Below are positions 52,401 through 60,400 of a DNA stretch of 64,000 nucleotides, piece by piece (positions within the stretch are counted from its first letter, which is position 1; the number at the start of each line of letters is the position of its first letter). The notes below the pieces were generated by a model. It was not told where the DNA came from. It did not search any database and saw only the letters and a list, made by a program, of their open reading frames with translations. Origin of the DNA: Colius striatus (lineage: Eukaryota > Chordata > Aves > Coliiformes > Coliidae); the NCBI RefSeq assembly GCF_028858725.1, contig NC_084772.1, positions 17,771,548-17,835,547 of the forward strand, written 5' to 3'. The position numbers and the translations under genes are program-made.

Positions 52401-55400
52401 TGGCTGTCATACAGCACAAATGAGAGATGATTACAGAAACCAAAGGGGGACAGGGAGCAGTATCGTGTCACTGATTTATAGATGAACTCCTGCATCACTT
52501 TGACTTTAGGGTGTTGCTTATTGTCTGGTATTTCCTAGCACCATTCCACTTTATTGGAATAAAGCTGAATTAGAGAGGGTAAAGAAAAAGTTCTGTGTTT
52601 TGTTTGATTTTGGCTGGAAGCCCAAAGAATCATCATAGGAACAGGCCATAGTCCCTGTTTAGTCTGGTGAGCAGCATCGCTGTGTAACACCAGCATGCTG
52701 AGTACTGGACACATGGCAGGCAGCTGCAGATCCCTCCTGCCCTTGTGTTCCCACTGGTGCCAGCCTATTCACTCCTCCTGGTTTGTAGTTAGGGTTCTGT
52801 GGCTGTGTTCTCTTCCATCTCTGTCAAGCCTAGGGTCTCCCAATGAGTTAATGAGGGACTCGGTGCGCCCACATATTCACACAGTGAGAGGAACCTTGTT
52901 CTCCATTTGCTCCCCCTGTCCTCCTTTGAGTCTTTACTCCTCATAAAGGCCTTCCTCTCCATCCAGCCTCCTGTGGAAACCTCCTCCATGTCTGAAGTTC
53001 TCTGTGATTCCTTTCATTTTAGGAATAATTCACTTTCCCACTCACTAACTCTACTGAAATACAAGATAAAATATTTTAGGGACCAGGAACTTTGGCACAT
53101 TGGCACATACTCTATGCCTCTAACAAGCACTGCTTTAAGATACTACCTGCTACTTCATCTTTGACACTGATCCAGCTACAGTCTTCATCTGTGTCATACT
53201 GGAAAGGTGCCTCCAGTATACAGTAGTGAGGGGTCTTTCGTCCATAGAAGCTCTCTCCAATCTGAATAACTTCTCCTGATCCACACTGTACAGTGGCATT
53301 GTAATTGTCACAAGCAATGCTCTGGCCAGATTCTGATAGGAGGAAAAAAAACCAGATTTAATTTATTTGAATGTCTGAAAAATCTTGCTACAATTCTCCT
53401 GCATATCTCTCTTTCTGTTTGTTTCTTCTTCTTCCCCTTTCTCCCTTTCAAGTGAAACAAGTAAGAAAATGGGGGGAAAAAAAAGGTTTTCCCGCTTAAA
53501 AATCCCAAGTAATAAATTGGTGGATTTACTGCCTGAAACAACACTTTGAGAGCATTTTTAATAAACCTAAATATTTCAATGTTTTAAATAACCATATTTT
53601 TGTGGAAAACACTTAGCATTTGTTTGACCTGCAGCACTGGAAGGTTTGAAGTTACTCCTTTCTTCTCAAAGAGCCTTGTGGCAGCATGTGATTTGTATGA
53701 TATTCAGGTAATTGCTCTGGAGAATAGTATTCATATTAAGTATGGGACCTGATCCCATTTCTGTTACAGAGACACCTTTGTTGCTGTGTGATATTCAACT
53801 GACTTCATTCAGCAGGGCTGCCCGAATGAGTAAGGTCACAGCTCTAAATGCCTACACCTCATTCTTTGATTAATCTGGGACAGTTAATTATCTTTCAGAA
53901 TTCTTAGTATCCTGTAGTAATCAGGATGCCTAATACCCTGAAGAGAAGGATATAAAAGACTGCTCTCATATGGGAGTGTTGCAGAAGAATGTTTTTGTTT
54001 CAGCTGTCTCAGGTTTTAAATACATTTTTCTCCAGTTGCTGTTTTGATCACTCTCCTTAAGTATCTTGATTAACAGTGCCAATGTGTGCACACTGCAGTA
54101 AATGTGTGCTATTGTTACTTAAAGGCTAAATGTAAGCCTGGCTGTAGCTATAGCAACATGATCAGTTTACAGATTAGAGCTCTCTAAACAAGCTTGCAAA
54201 ATAATTTGCTGTTAAATTCTAATATGGACTATCATCTCATGCATTTTTTTTGTTCTTTACTTTGAATAGAGAGTTCCCATATTTTTTTGTCTTCTCAGCA
54301 ACTTTTACATAGGAAAATGCAGTTAACTTGGTTTGTGTTCCTATATACAAACCCTGGTTTAATAAGTGTATTTTTAGTACAACAAATTACTATCTACAGA
54401 GCACCAAATGAGAGAATAGAAAAAATAAGAAACAATAATAATAAGGTTTGACTTGCACTGAGAAACACAAATAATGCCAGAATAGGTGGCCAAAGAATGG
54501 ATGAAGACAGAGCACTGTCTGGTTAGTTCAACGCACACATATACGTAGCTCAGACAAGTTATCAGGAATCAGAGGTTAAATTCAAGTAGTGATACCATTT
54601 GGAGTTACCTACATGTTTCATGTGAAGCTCAAATGCAATGTCAATGTGAGCCAAACCTTGCAGCAGCTGTGCATGAAGGTGTCATGAGCACTACTGGAGC
54701 ACTGCCAGCTTGTGGGAACTTCCAAACATTCAACACCCAGAGAAACTAATGGAAATACTGACCTAGTTTCTTTGGGATATTGGCTCTAATTCCTTGTATA
54801 CAAAGCTGATAAAAGAGGAATCTATTCTTTTATTGAAATATGATTATGTATTAATGGACATGGGCTATAGATACTGAAAACAAGGCTGTAATTACCTCCA
54901 TGTATTCTCATTTCCCTGGATAATGGAATGATGGATGTAGTGTAGGACATTGTTGCTCAATAATGGAAAAACTCTTTGCATTTAATGGGGTTTAAGTCAG
55001 ATCCTATGGTAACAGATGACAGCTTCCTTACAGACAGTTGTCTAATGTGGTTGTAATGGAAAACTAATTTTAGTCTGTTTTTGCATGGAAATGAAGTTTA
55101 AGGGATTGTGCTGTCTGCCAATTTCTTCTCCCTAACTCATATTAGTCATCTTCAGCCAAATTCGACGCACAGATACAAACCTCAAAACACCCTAAAATGT
55201 CATGAAAATCATAAGCTAGGAAGAAGAGAAAGAGCTGCATCAGTGCCTCTACCAGGAGTAGGGGTTATAACCTGAAATGTATCTGTTCCATGATGTGGGA
55301 TTCAAGTGGCCAGCACAGAGCTGGAGCTCTGGAGCAAAACTGCAGAACTGCAGGGGAGGAAGCTGAGGAAGCAAACATACTGGCAGAGGTGGGAACTGCT

Positions 55401-57477
55401 GGGGATATAGGAGTGAACTGGGAGTGCTGAGGAGAAGGGTGGGGAGGGGATGTGGAACAGAAAATCAGGACAGGAAACAAAACTTCATTAGTTTTGCTGA
55501 TTGTTGAATGACTTGTTAATTATGTCAGAAGAAGTTCAATACTGGACCAGGGCAGTAGCATTTCAGGGCTTGTGCAAACCTGTACTTGCATCCTGGATTC
55601 AAAGTGGTTTTATGTGAGTGAACCTACAGCCAGACTGTCCTTCCAGTGAAAACAAGTGACCTTAATTCTAGTTACAGTTTAATATGCTTGGCTTATGTGC
55701 AAAGTACCAGGAATACATATTCCATCATATCTATATATTGGATGGGACAATATTGCCAGCATTCCTTTCCAGGTCTGTTTGTTCCAAGTCACAATTTAAG
55801 GGACACAATATATGTGGATTTTCTGTTTGAGCACTAAAATGCAACCAGGAAGCAGAGGTTCCTGTCCTTTTCCTTATCCTGGGGAAGCCTTCAAATTGCA
55901 TCTGATGGAAGCATCTGAGAAGAAACAAGAAAAACTGGCTCTCAGTTTAGCTTACTCCAGGCTGTTAGGAGTGGTGTCTCTGGAAGCCTGGTTGTATTTT
56001 TACTTCATTTACAAATGGAAATTATTTTGGCACACATGATTAAGAGTAGTTTTACAGAGCAGTCATACAGGTCCCACCTGGCTCAGGTAGCATGGTGTTG
56101 TGGGAGTTTATTCCTACAACCATGCTATTATCCACTACTCAAATTGGCTTTAAACTAGATTAACTCTCAGAGCCACTTCTGTTTTACTAGCATTCTGTTG
56201 GAAACCTGGACCTTAATGGCTAGTTGCTGAGCTCCTATACCTCCTGGTGATTTCAGGGTTCTTCCTTTCTCTTACATCGGTGCACTGGAAAAAGAGCACC
56301 TGCTGGGGTTACATGGCATTTGCTTGTTCACTTTTAATAAGCTTGACTAAGTTACTGTGCAGCCACTTTGAAAGCAACAAGGCAATTTATGCACAGCTGT
56401 GAACATGGCATGCTGGCTTCTCAGTTCCAGCTGTTGTGTATCTTACCAAACTCACAAATGAAGTAAAATTCTTGGCTGCAGTTTTCAGTCATGCCCCACT
56501 GATAACTGGCGTTCTTCAGGATGTAGCCGCATGAGGATGAGAAGGGAGGTGGCTGATCCTTGTACCAGTTACTGTAGCTTATATTTGAAGTGTCCAGCCA
56601 AATCATTGACCCTGTGAACAAAGTAATTGTGTCCTGAACATTTATTTTCCACAGTAATACAAATACAGAGTTGGAGCCTGTAGAGCAGGACTGGAGCCCT
56701 GCTTCTACTAAAGCAGAGGTGGTTTAAATCTACATAGAGATTGTCAATTACATTTTATATTTAACCTGATGTAATTATTAAAAGAGACATCACCACTTCC
56801 CCCTGGGCTCCCAACCTCAAGATTCCACCATTTCCCTTGCATCAGATCTTGCAGCACTTCCCAGTGTGATGAATTGGATCAACTTGCTCTTCCACTGGAG
56901 ACCCAACCCATCACATGTTTTTCACTGGATCAGCAAGCCGATCTAATTCACTGTGTGTTCACACAACCACAAGATCCAATGGAAAAGGTGACAGCATGCA
57001 ATTGGGAAATGAAGCAGGCAGTTAAAATACCTTTATATAAATCTGAAGTCACAGCAACAAAAGACTGTGGCTTTTCAGCAGATGTCTACAGAGGGATTAA
57101 TTGCAATTGTTCCCACGTTAAGTAAGCTTCATGGCTGATAGAGTTTTAAAGAAGACATGATTTCAAAACCACCTACCATCAGTAGTTTCATTCAGCAAGA
57201 AGCTTGAGATCAGTCCTATCCACCATTGCTGATCCTCAGTGACATGTTCTTGCAAGAACTCTTGAGTTTCTTCATTTCTGATAAAGACAAGGTGCCCTCC
57301 TCCTCTCTCACACCAGCTCTGGGCACTTGTGAAGGTAAGCTGGAATCTAATAAACTCATAGCATGAACGGTTGAAAGCCAGCTGGTACTTTGAGCAAGGG
57401 ATTCCTTCCTCAGCAGTTGTTTCCTCCACAGCCAAATGTACAGCAAAAGAAATTAGAACTGCGATCCCAAGCCACAT
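19296..57477 (-). CDS. PKD1L2: PKD1L2, polycystin-1-like 2 (43 coding exons, 2497 aa)
   Basis: Large polycystin-1 family membrane protein. I placed 43 coding exons summing to 7494 nt with every junction in phase; human PKD1L2 is about 2459 residues. Approximate domain order by residue: signal peptide 1-20, C-type lectin 30-155, SUEL/galactose-binding lectin 157-254, PKD-like region 255-565, REJ-type region 566-1000, GAIN domain to about 1365 with GPS (cleavage motif HL-T), TM1 about 1385-1403, PLAT 1413-1535, TM2-TM5 about 1590-1940, then a six-helix polycystin channel module 2000-2450. Total 11 membrane segments. The family pairs with PKD2-type channels; the partner and role in this species are unknown. 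The initiator chosen (57477) directly precedes the hydrophobic signal peptide [15 protein letters not shown]; in-frame ATGs upstream make the start slightly uncertain. Introns contain only one repeat I recognise, a CR1 in intron 39. One intron uses a GC donor. No frameshift or premature stop was found. Confidence 0.97.
20600..20731 (-). CDS. PKD1L2: PKD1L2 exon 42: S6 helix
   Basis: Encodes [20 protein letters not shown], then [20 protein letters not shown]. Donor GTGTGT, with T at +3, is unusual. Confidence 0.98.
21844..21945 (-). CDS. PKD1L2: PKD1L2 exon 41: pore loop
   Basis: Encodes [20 protein letters not shown] then [14 protein letters not shown]. This is the pore-helix and filter region. 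It reads LGI where PKD2 channels have LGD. Confidence 0.97.
23293..23503 (-). CDS. PKD1L2: PKD1L2 exon 40: S4 and S5 helices
   Basis: Encodes [40 protein letters not shown] and [16 protein letters not shown]. The S4 equivalent carries few basic residues, as in other polycystin-1 proteins. Confidence 0.98.
23825..24225 (+). mobile_element. CR1 LINE 3' fragment in PKD1L2 intron 39
   Basis: Contains GGTTTATTCAGCCTAGAGAA, a GACCTCCAGAGGTTCTTTCC block, and ends near the CR1-type terminal octamer (GTGATTCTATGA). The orientation is plus, antisense to PKD1L2. It is 5'-truncated and diverged; the left edge is approximate. The 125-codon minus-strand frame over it is not a gene. Confidence 0.85.
24648..24808 (-). 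CDS. PKD1L2: PKD1L2 exon 39: S3 helix
   Basis: Encodes [20 protein letters not shown], then the helix [14 protein letters not shown] and a charged loop to QEHKE. Donor GTAAGT. Confidence 0.97.
25147..25274 (-). CDS. PKD1L2: PKD1L2 exon 38: S2 helix
   Basis: Encodes [20 protein letters not shown], then the helix [19 protein letters not shown]. Confidence 0.98.
26139..26272 (-). CDS. PKD1L2: PKD1L2 exon 37: polycystin extracellular domain end
   Basis: Encodes [20 protein letters not shown] then [16 protein letters not shown]. The [22 protein letters not shown] block is highly conserved in PKD1 and PKD2 families. Confidence 0.98.
26752..27079 (-). CDS. PKD1L2: PKD1L2 exon 36: polycystin extracellular domain
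   Basis: Encodes [39 protein letters not shown] and [20 protein letters not shown]. The IRQ.RV and GGY.  elements are hallmarks of the polycystin domain. Frames on the opposite strand here are shadows. Confidence 0.98.
27936..28121 (-). CDS. PKD1L2: PKD1L2 exon 35: S1 helix, polycystin domain start
   Basis: Encodes the helix [18 protein letters not shown], then [20 protein letters not shown], the start of the large extracellular polycystin (TOP) domain. Confidence 0.98.
28719..28859 (-). CDS. PKD1L2: PKD1L2 exon 34: cytoplasmic loop before S1
   Basis: Encodes [20 protein letters not shown], then [18 protein letters not shown] and LIREIL, the loop preceding the channel module. Confidence 0.96.
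30245..30341 (-). CDS. PKD1L2: PKD1L2 exon 33: end of TM5 and loop
   Basis: Encodes [14 protein letters not shown], then the acidic [18 protein letters not shown]. Confidence 0.96.
30731..30959 (-). CDS. PKD1L2: PKD1L2 exon 32: TM4 and start of TM5
   Basis: Encodes [20 protein letters not shown], the helix [20 protein letters not shown] and [20 protein letters not shown]. The L.GLP.W..Y..W pattern before TM4 is conserved in polycystins. Confidence 0.97.
31732..31960 (-). CDS. PKD1L2: PKD1L2 exon 31: cytoplasmic helical region
   Basis: Encodes [20 protein letters not shown], then a charged helical stretch including [15 protein letters not shown], to SISER. Possibly coiled coil. Confidence 0.95.
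32417..32633 (-). CDS. PKD1L2: PKD1L2 exon 30: cytoplasmic loop
   Basis: Encodes [20 protein letters not shown], then [20 protein letters not shown] and an acidic stretch. No membrane segment. Donor GTAAGC. Confidence 0.95.
33170..33393 (-). CDS. PKD1L2: PKD1L2 exon 29: TM3 and cytoplasmic loop
   Basis: Encodes [20 protein letters not shown] then [13 protein letters not shown], the third membrane helix, followed by a basic, Ser/Pro-rich loop. Confidence 0.97.
33544..33743 (-). CDS. PKD1L2: PKD1L2 exon 28: TM2
   Basis: Encodes [36 protein letters not shown] and the helix [19 protein letters not shown]. Donor GTAACA. Confidence 0.97.
34242..34388 (-). CDS. PKD1L2: PKD1L2 exon 27: PLAT domain end
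   Basis: Encodes [20 protein letters not shown], then [11 protein letters not shown], the final PLAT strands. Confidence 0.98.
34748..34926 (-). CDS. PKD1L2: PKD1L2 exon 26: PLAT domain
   Basis: Encodes [40 protein letters not shown] and [12 protein letters not shown]. The LW.D..G..PSW motif is diagnostic of PLAT. Confidence 0.98.
35138..35239 (-). CDS. PKD1L2: PKD1L2 exon 25: PLAT domain start
   Basis: Encodes [20 protein letters not shown] then [14 protein letters not shown], the start of a PLAT/LH2 beta sandwich in the first cytoplasmic loop. Confidence 0.97.
35447..35677 (-). CDS. PKD1L2: PKD1L2 exon 24: GPS cleavage site and TM1
   Basis: Encodes [20 protein letters not shown], with the HL-T autoproteolysis site intact, then the first membrane helix [19 protein letters not shown] and a basic stop-transfer ARRKD. 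Confidence 0.98.
36106..36299 (-). CDS. PKD1L2: PKD1L2 exon 23: GAIN domain, GPS first half
   Basis: Encodes [20 protein letters not shown] and ends in [17 protein letters not shown], the first half of the GPS motif with its conserved Cys and Trp residues. Confidence 0.97.
36693..36918 (-). CDS. PKD1L2: PKD1L2 exon 22: GAIN domain
   Basis: Encodes [20 protein letters not shown], then beta strands to FCKKTTG. Completes the IEI.LPR motif begun in exon 21. Phase 1 at the end. Confidence 0.96.
37608..37739 (-). CDS. PKD1L2: PKD1L2 exon 21: GAIN beta part
   Basis: Encodes [31 protein letters not shown] and [12 protein letters not shown], the NPF...ISG.V.GLSL signature of polycystin GAIN domains. 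Confidence 0.97.
38861..38987 (-). CDS. PKD1L2: PKD1L2 exon 20: GAIN beta part, GC splice donor
   Basis: Encodes [20 protein letters not shown], then [10 protein letters not shown] and ETVDIR. The only donor that keeps phase with exon 21 is GC, in the context ATAAGG then GCAAGTAAAC. This is a GC-AG intron with an otherwise perfect donor context. The next GT, four bases further on, would put exon 21 into a frame with a stop. Confidence 0.88.
39776..39900 (-). CDS. PKD1L2: PKD1L2 exon 19: GAIN domain
   Basis: Encodes [20 protein letters not shown] then [16 protein letters not shown], the transition from helices to the beta part of GAIN domains. The short plus-strand frames over it are shadows. 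Confidence 0.95.
40946..41128 (-). CDS. PKD1L2: PKD1L2 exon 18: GAIN-A helical region
   Basis: Encodes [20 protein letters not shown] and a helical run to PEEEQ, 61 codons in phase 0. Flanked by ATGCAG and GTAATT. Confidence 0.95.
42453..42578 (-). CDS. PKD1L2: PKD1L2 exon 17: GAIN-A helical region
   Basis: Encodes [20 protein letters not shown] onward to ELSVSAQ, 42 codons in phase 0. Amphipathic helices. Confidence 0.94.
43411..43605 (-). CDS. PKD1L2: PKD1L2 exon 16: GAIN-A helical region
   Basis: Encodes [20 protein letters not shown] and a mostly helical sequence ending NTRKE. The acceptor is TCATCAAG, the only placement that keeps phase with exon 15. The donor GTCAGC is weak. Confidence 0.92.
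44072..44217 (-). CDS. PKD1L2: PKD1L2 exon 15: REJ region
   Basis: Encodes [20 protein letters not shown] then [15 protein letters not shown] and NASVK. Ends in phase 0 with donor GTACAT. Confidence 0.94.
44442..44642 (-). CDS. PKD1L2: PKD1L2 exon 14: REJ region
   Basis: Encodes [26 protein letters not shown] and LTYCFYLKS. The C.V.P..G.A..T.F.V.C pattern is a REJ-associated fold element. Confidence 0.94.
45140..45281 (-). CDS. PKD1L2: PKD1L2 exon 13: REJ region
   Basis: Encodes [20 protein letters not shown] onward to AFHIKVT. Flanked by TTCCAG and GTAGGG. Confidence 0.92.
45543..45663 (-). CDS. PKD1L2: PKD1L2 exon 12: REJ region
   Basis: Encodes [20 protein letters not shown] and [15 protein letters not shown]. 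The C..NC and YNWYLD motifs are typical of REJ repeats. Confidence 0.95.
46385..46658 (-). CDS. PKD1L2: PKD1L2 exon 11: REJ region
   Basis: Encodes [33 protein letters not shown] and a beta-rich stretch ending in LQLEI. Cysteine spacing fits a REJ segment. An internal GTAATG...GCAG could mimic an intron, but the phase favours one exon. The donor is GTCTGT, weaker than usual. Confidence 0.93.
47200..47317 (-). CDS. PKD1L2: PKD1L2 exon 10: REJ region start
   Basis: Encodes [20 protein letters not shown] and ends in SSFLWSCG, the W-S-C motif typical of REJ modules. A competing frame in the same interval is longer but lacks this motif and breaks the phase. Confidence 0.93.
48423..48472 (-). CDS. 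PKD1L2: PKD1L2 exon 9: short linker
   Basis: A 50-nt exon encoding [16 protein letters not shown], a hydrophilic linker. Both splice sites are good (AATAG; GTAAGT). It changes phase from 1 to 0, which is needed to join exons 8 and 10, so it cannot be skipped without a frameshift. Confidence 0.85.
49191..49289 (-). CDS. PKD1L2: PKD1L2 exon 8: end of PKD-like repeat
   Basis: Encodes [20 protein letters not shown] then [12 protein letters not shown]. The G.F.V.V.A.N..S pattern is the typical end of a PKD repeat. Confidence 0.95.
50366..50770 (-). CDS. PKD1L2: PKD1L2 exon 7: PKD/REJ linker region
   Basis: The largest internal exon (405 nt). Encodes [20 protein letters not shown] through TYIIPLHSK, with repeated V-x-V beta patterns and several N-x-S/T sites, as in extracellular polycystin regions. 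Confidence 0.95.
50941..51170 (-). CDS. PKD1L2: PKD1L2 exon 6: PKD-like region
   Basis: Encodes [20 protein letters not shown], matching the closing Y..PG.Y.V.V pattern of a PKD repeat, then continues to [11 protein letters not shown]. The donor is GTGAGG and the phase matches exon 7. Confidence 0.95.
51686..51833 (-). CDS. PKD1L2: PKD1L2 exon 5: PKD-like region
   Basis: Encodes [20 protein letters not shown] then [12 protein letters not shown] and [13 protein letters not shown], a beta-rich segment like a PKD/Ig repeat. The donor is GTAAG, phase 2. Confidence 0.93.
52244..52354 (-). CDS. PKD1L2: PKD1L2 exon 4: SUEL lectin part 2
   Basis: Encodes [20 protein letters not shown] and [13 protein letters not shown]. 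The FGDPCP and YL.I.Y.C elements close the SUEL fold. Confidence 0.97.
53147..53332 (-). CDS. PKD1L2: PKD1L2 exon 3: SUEL lectin part 1
   Basis: Encodes [20 protein letters not shown] onward, with the C.YG..T.. and CSW features of a rhamnose/galactose-binding SUEL domain (here [10 protein letters not shown]). Flanked by ATCAG and GTAGTA. Confidence 0.96.
56447..56611 (-). CDS. PKD1L2: PKD1L2 exon 2: C-type lectin part 2
   Basis: Encodes [20 protein letters not shown] through the terminal FICEF of the lectin fold. The usual calcium/sugar motifs EPN or QPD and WND are replaced (QPP; WGM), so calcium-dependent sugar binding is doubtful. Confidence 0.96.
57177..57477 (-). CDS. PKD1L2: PKD1L2 exon 1: signal peptide, C-type lectin part 1
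   Basis: Begins [19 protein letters not shown], a plausible signal peptide, then cysteines and [16 protein letters not shown] and WWIGL, the conserved WIGL core of a C-type lectin. The donor is GTAGGT. The frame stays open upstream to an ATG at 57681, but the upstream residues do not look like a signal sequence. Confidence 0.88.
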
Positions 57478-60400
57478 TCTCAACTCAGTGCCCTGTGTGG
57501 TACTTGTCTTGCTTACCACATCACCACTCTTTTTGTTGCCTTCTTCTAAAGCTCGAAATGTCATCCTTGTCATGTCATTAGCATTTCTTCTTCCCCATGG
57601 CTGCTTGCAATAACCGCAGCAATAGAACATGGAACAGATTGCTTCCAATATATAATGGTGATTGTACTTGAGGATACACATAAAAGTGTTGTTGCTAAGT
57701 CACTGCAATGGCCATTGTGAGGCCTATTGTATAAATGTCTCATTCCATGTGAAGTCAGCTTGAAGAGAAGACATTAGAGTATTGATTTTCTCACGAGCAG
57801 AGAAGATAAAGTTAATATATGTTGCTGTTGGACACATGGGAAAGTGAGATAAAGCTCCTACATCAAAGGCATCGTTGTGTGAACATTAAAGCTGGAGGTC
57901 AACAAACAACAACAGATACAACAGTAAGAACAAGAGGAGAATAAGGAGAATTAGAAACACAAAGAGCTATGAGATGTGAAAACACATGGTGCTCCTCTAG
58001 ATACATTTAATTGCTTTGGATTACTTTGTGTTTAATAATCATTATTGGAGGTGCTGCTTTTGGATGATAATGCAATGTCTGTAATTACTGTATCACATTC
58101 ATCCTGCACACCTGTTTACACACATGCAGGCTAATCTCAGCTGTCCCAAGTAAGCTTTGTTTTGAAGTGTGGTATCTGTTCAGAATTCCACACCCCAAAT
58201 GAAATACTCTCATTATCTTTAAAGGATATGCCGCTTAACTATATAAAGCTACAGTATTTATACTTGCTAGGAGCTAGAAGAGAAGGCCAGAAGTTAGAAC
58301 AGTGATCTAGAATAGATGAAAGTATTGCCTTCATCATCTACTTGGAAGCCCTGTGTGCACATTCCAAAGGCTGCTGATGGACTTTGGGAAGCCAGCCCAG
58401 CAACATTCAGGAGCTGAAACCCCTAAGTGCTCCTGAACTTCTTACAAAAGCTACCCAGCTGGTTTACAAGGTCACTGGAGTAGCAGAAATGCAGTACAAA
58501 TAAGGATTTTCAGCTATTGCAATCCTATCCTTGGTGTTAACTCCATTGAATCTGATTCAGTTATTACTAATCTAAACAAAAAAATGCAGTATGATGGAGG
58601 GATAGACACTATGCTGGATGTCTCCTTTCCTGATGCACTTGAAAAGCAAGACTCACGTCAACTGTCGAACCCTTGGAGCAGATCCCACATTAATTTGACT
58701 GATGAATAGGGAGAGCTTATGGAGCAGCTGAGATGTGCATATTCAGACTGGATTTCCCAGCTCCCGAGAAGGCTAATCTGTATTCTAATTAGTGATGCAT
58801 CTGGCCCAGTCAGTGCCCAGGTAACCATTCCCTTCCTGGAAGAGACCATCCAACTATGATGATCAGTGGATTCTGCTGAAGATGTCTGCAAATTAGGAGC
58901 CTCTTTTGGACTGCACACAAAACTTGACAGCCTTTAGTTTTGGAACCCCCAGCCCAACTGTTTTACATTCAAGCTGCTGCAGAAGTCAGAGCAGAGAGCA
59001 GCTGCTGTTCAGTTAGTTGGCCACGGTATATTTTCATGACATTTCCTTCAGATTCTTTGCTGCTTCTTGGGCTGTGCTGACTTGCCAGGCTTTGCAGAAG
59101 CTGGTAGCCAGCCCTCTCATTTTATCTTTTGAGATATGACTGAAAACATAGGTGTAATGAAGGAGACTGTACTTAAGTGTCTTTGGCTCAATGATACAGA
59201 CTATGTGTTTCCAGTAGGTGCTTTTGACTCACATTTTTGAAGAACTGATTCTGTAGCATCATCCAGTAGCATCAGTTCTCTCTCTCTGCAACTGGAAATT
59301 TGACTACATGAACATATCGGTACAAATGCCAGAGCAGGAGGTGTCACAGGCTATCCTCTGGGCATCTGTTCCAAAGCCACTGAAATTAATGAAACTCTTG
59401 TCTCTGGCTTTGACAGATTTTCAAACAGGACCTAAAAAAGAACGAGTAATGTTTGGAAGTGTCTACAAATAAAGCCAAGCTCTCCAAGTGAGCCTACTCT
59501 TGGCAATTTCTAAAGCAAATTGAATTTTTTTCCTGATTTATAGTTGCCATAAGTAACTCTTCAGCTGCCTGCAGCAGATGGGCAGTGGAAGAAAGACAGC
59601 TTCCCTCTTTTGCAGTTTGTTGACTTCATAGATTTTAGTGCCAGTAGACTGTCAGTTTATTCTGTTTTCCACAAGGAAAAGAAAAGCATTTACAGGAAAG
59701 AAAACTTTGCTTTAAAAGCATCAAAATTAGCAACTAGGGACCTCAGGAAGAGAACATTCCTGAAAGCCCTTTTCACTCATAAGTGAAAAATGTCTTGTTT
59801 TCAAATAAACTGTGCTCCTTGAATTTACCATTTTGTAGAAAACATGCCTCTTACAATCTTCCTTAACAGAAAGACATTTATAAAAGTAGTTTTCTTACGC
59901 CAGAAGTCTACATGAAATTTTGGGGGGGAGATTTTTTTCCCATTTACCTTTATATAGCTTGCTGAATTTAAATAGTTTAGGAAGTTACTTGAATAGTCCT
60001 ACATGCTAGTGTGTAAGAGATTAAAAGGTACACCTGGCTGTATAATCTCCTCTTGTTTCAAAAGGCAGTCACTGATGGAAGTGCTCAGCTCAAGCCCTCT
60101 CTTTGTCTTACACTCAGTTCTCTTCTGGCTGCCCAAAGGAGTGTAAATGAGCCCTAACAGGTATTGTAAAGCTACTCCAGTAACTTGAGGGAAGTGTCAA
60201 ATATGATGTCATCTATACAGATTTTGGACACACAAAACCCATTCACTTGCTGTTTTTTCTTGGCCTTTTGCATAGCTCTGAAGAACCAGGGCAGACTCAC
60301 AAAAGGAAGTCTGTACGTAAGTATTGTTTCTAAGGAACTTTACATATAGCCAAGACTTGTTAATCCTTGTTCAGTTATAGCTCTCTGCCTGAAAGGCTGA

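Noticed and set aside
57478-57681. Upstream extension of the PKD1L2 frame to earlier ATGs
   Set aside because: The extension would bury the signal peptide some 68 residues inside; the ATG at 57477 directly precedes it and has A at -3. Not fully excluded.
58322-58422. Short plus-strand ATG frame downstream of the TATA-like motif
   Set aside because: 33 codons with no resemblance to the BCO1 N-terminus.
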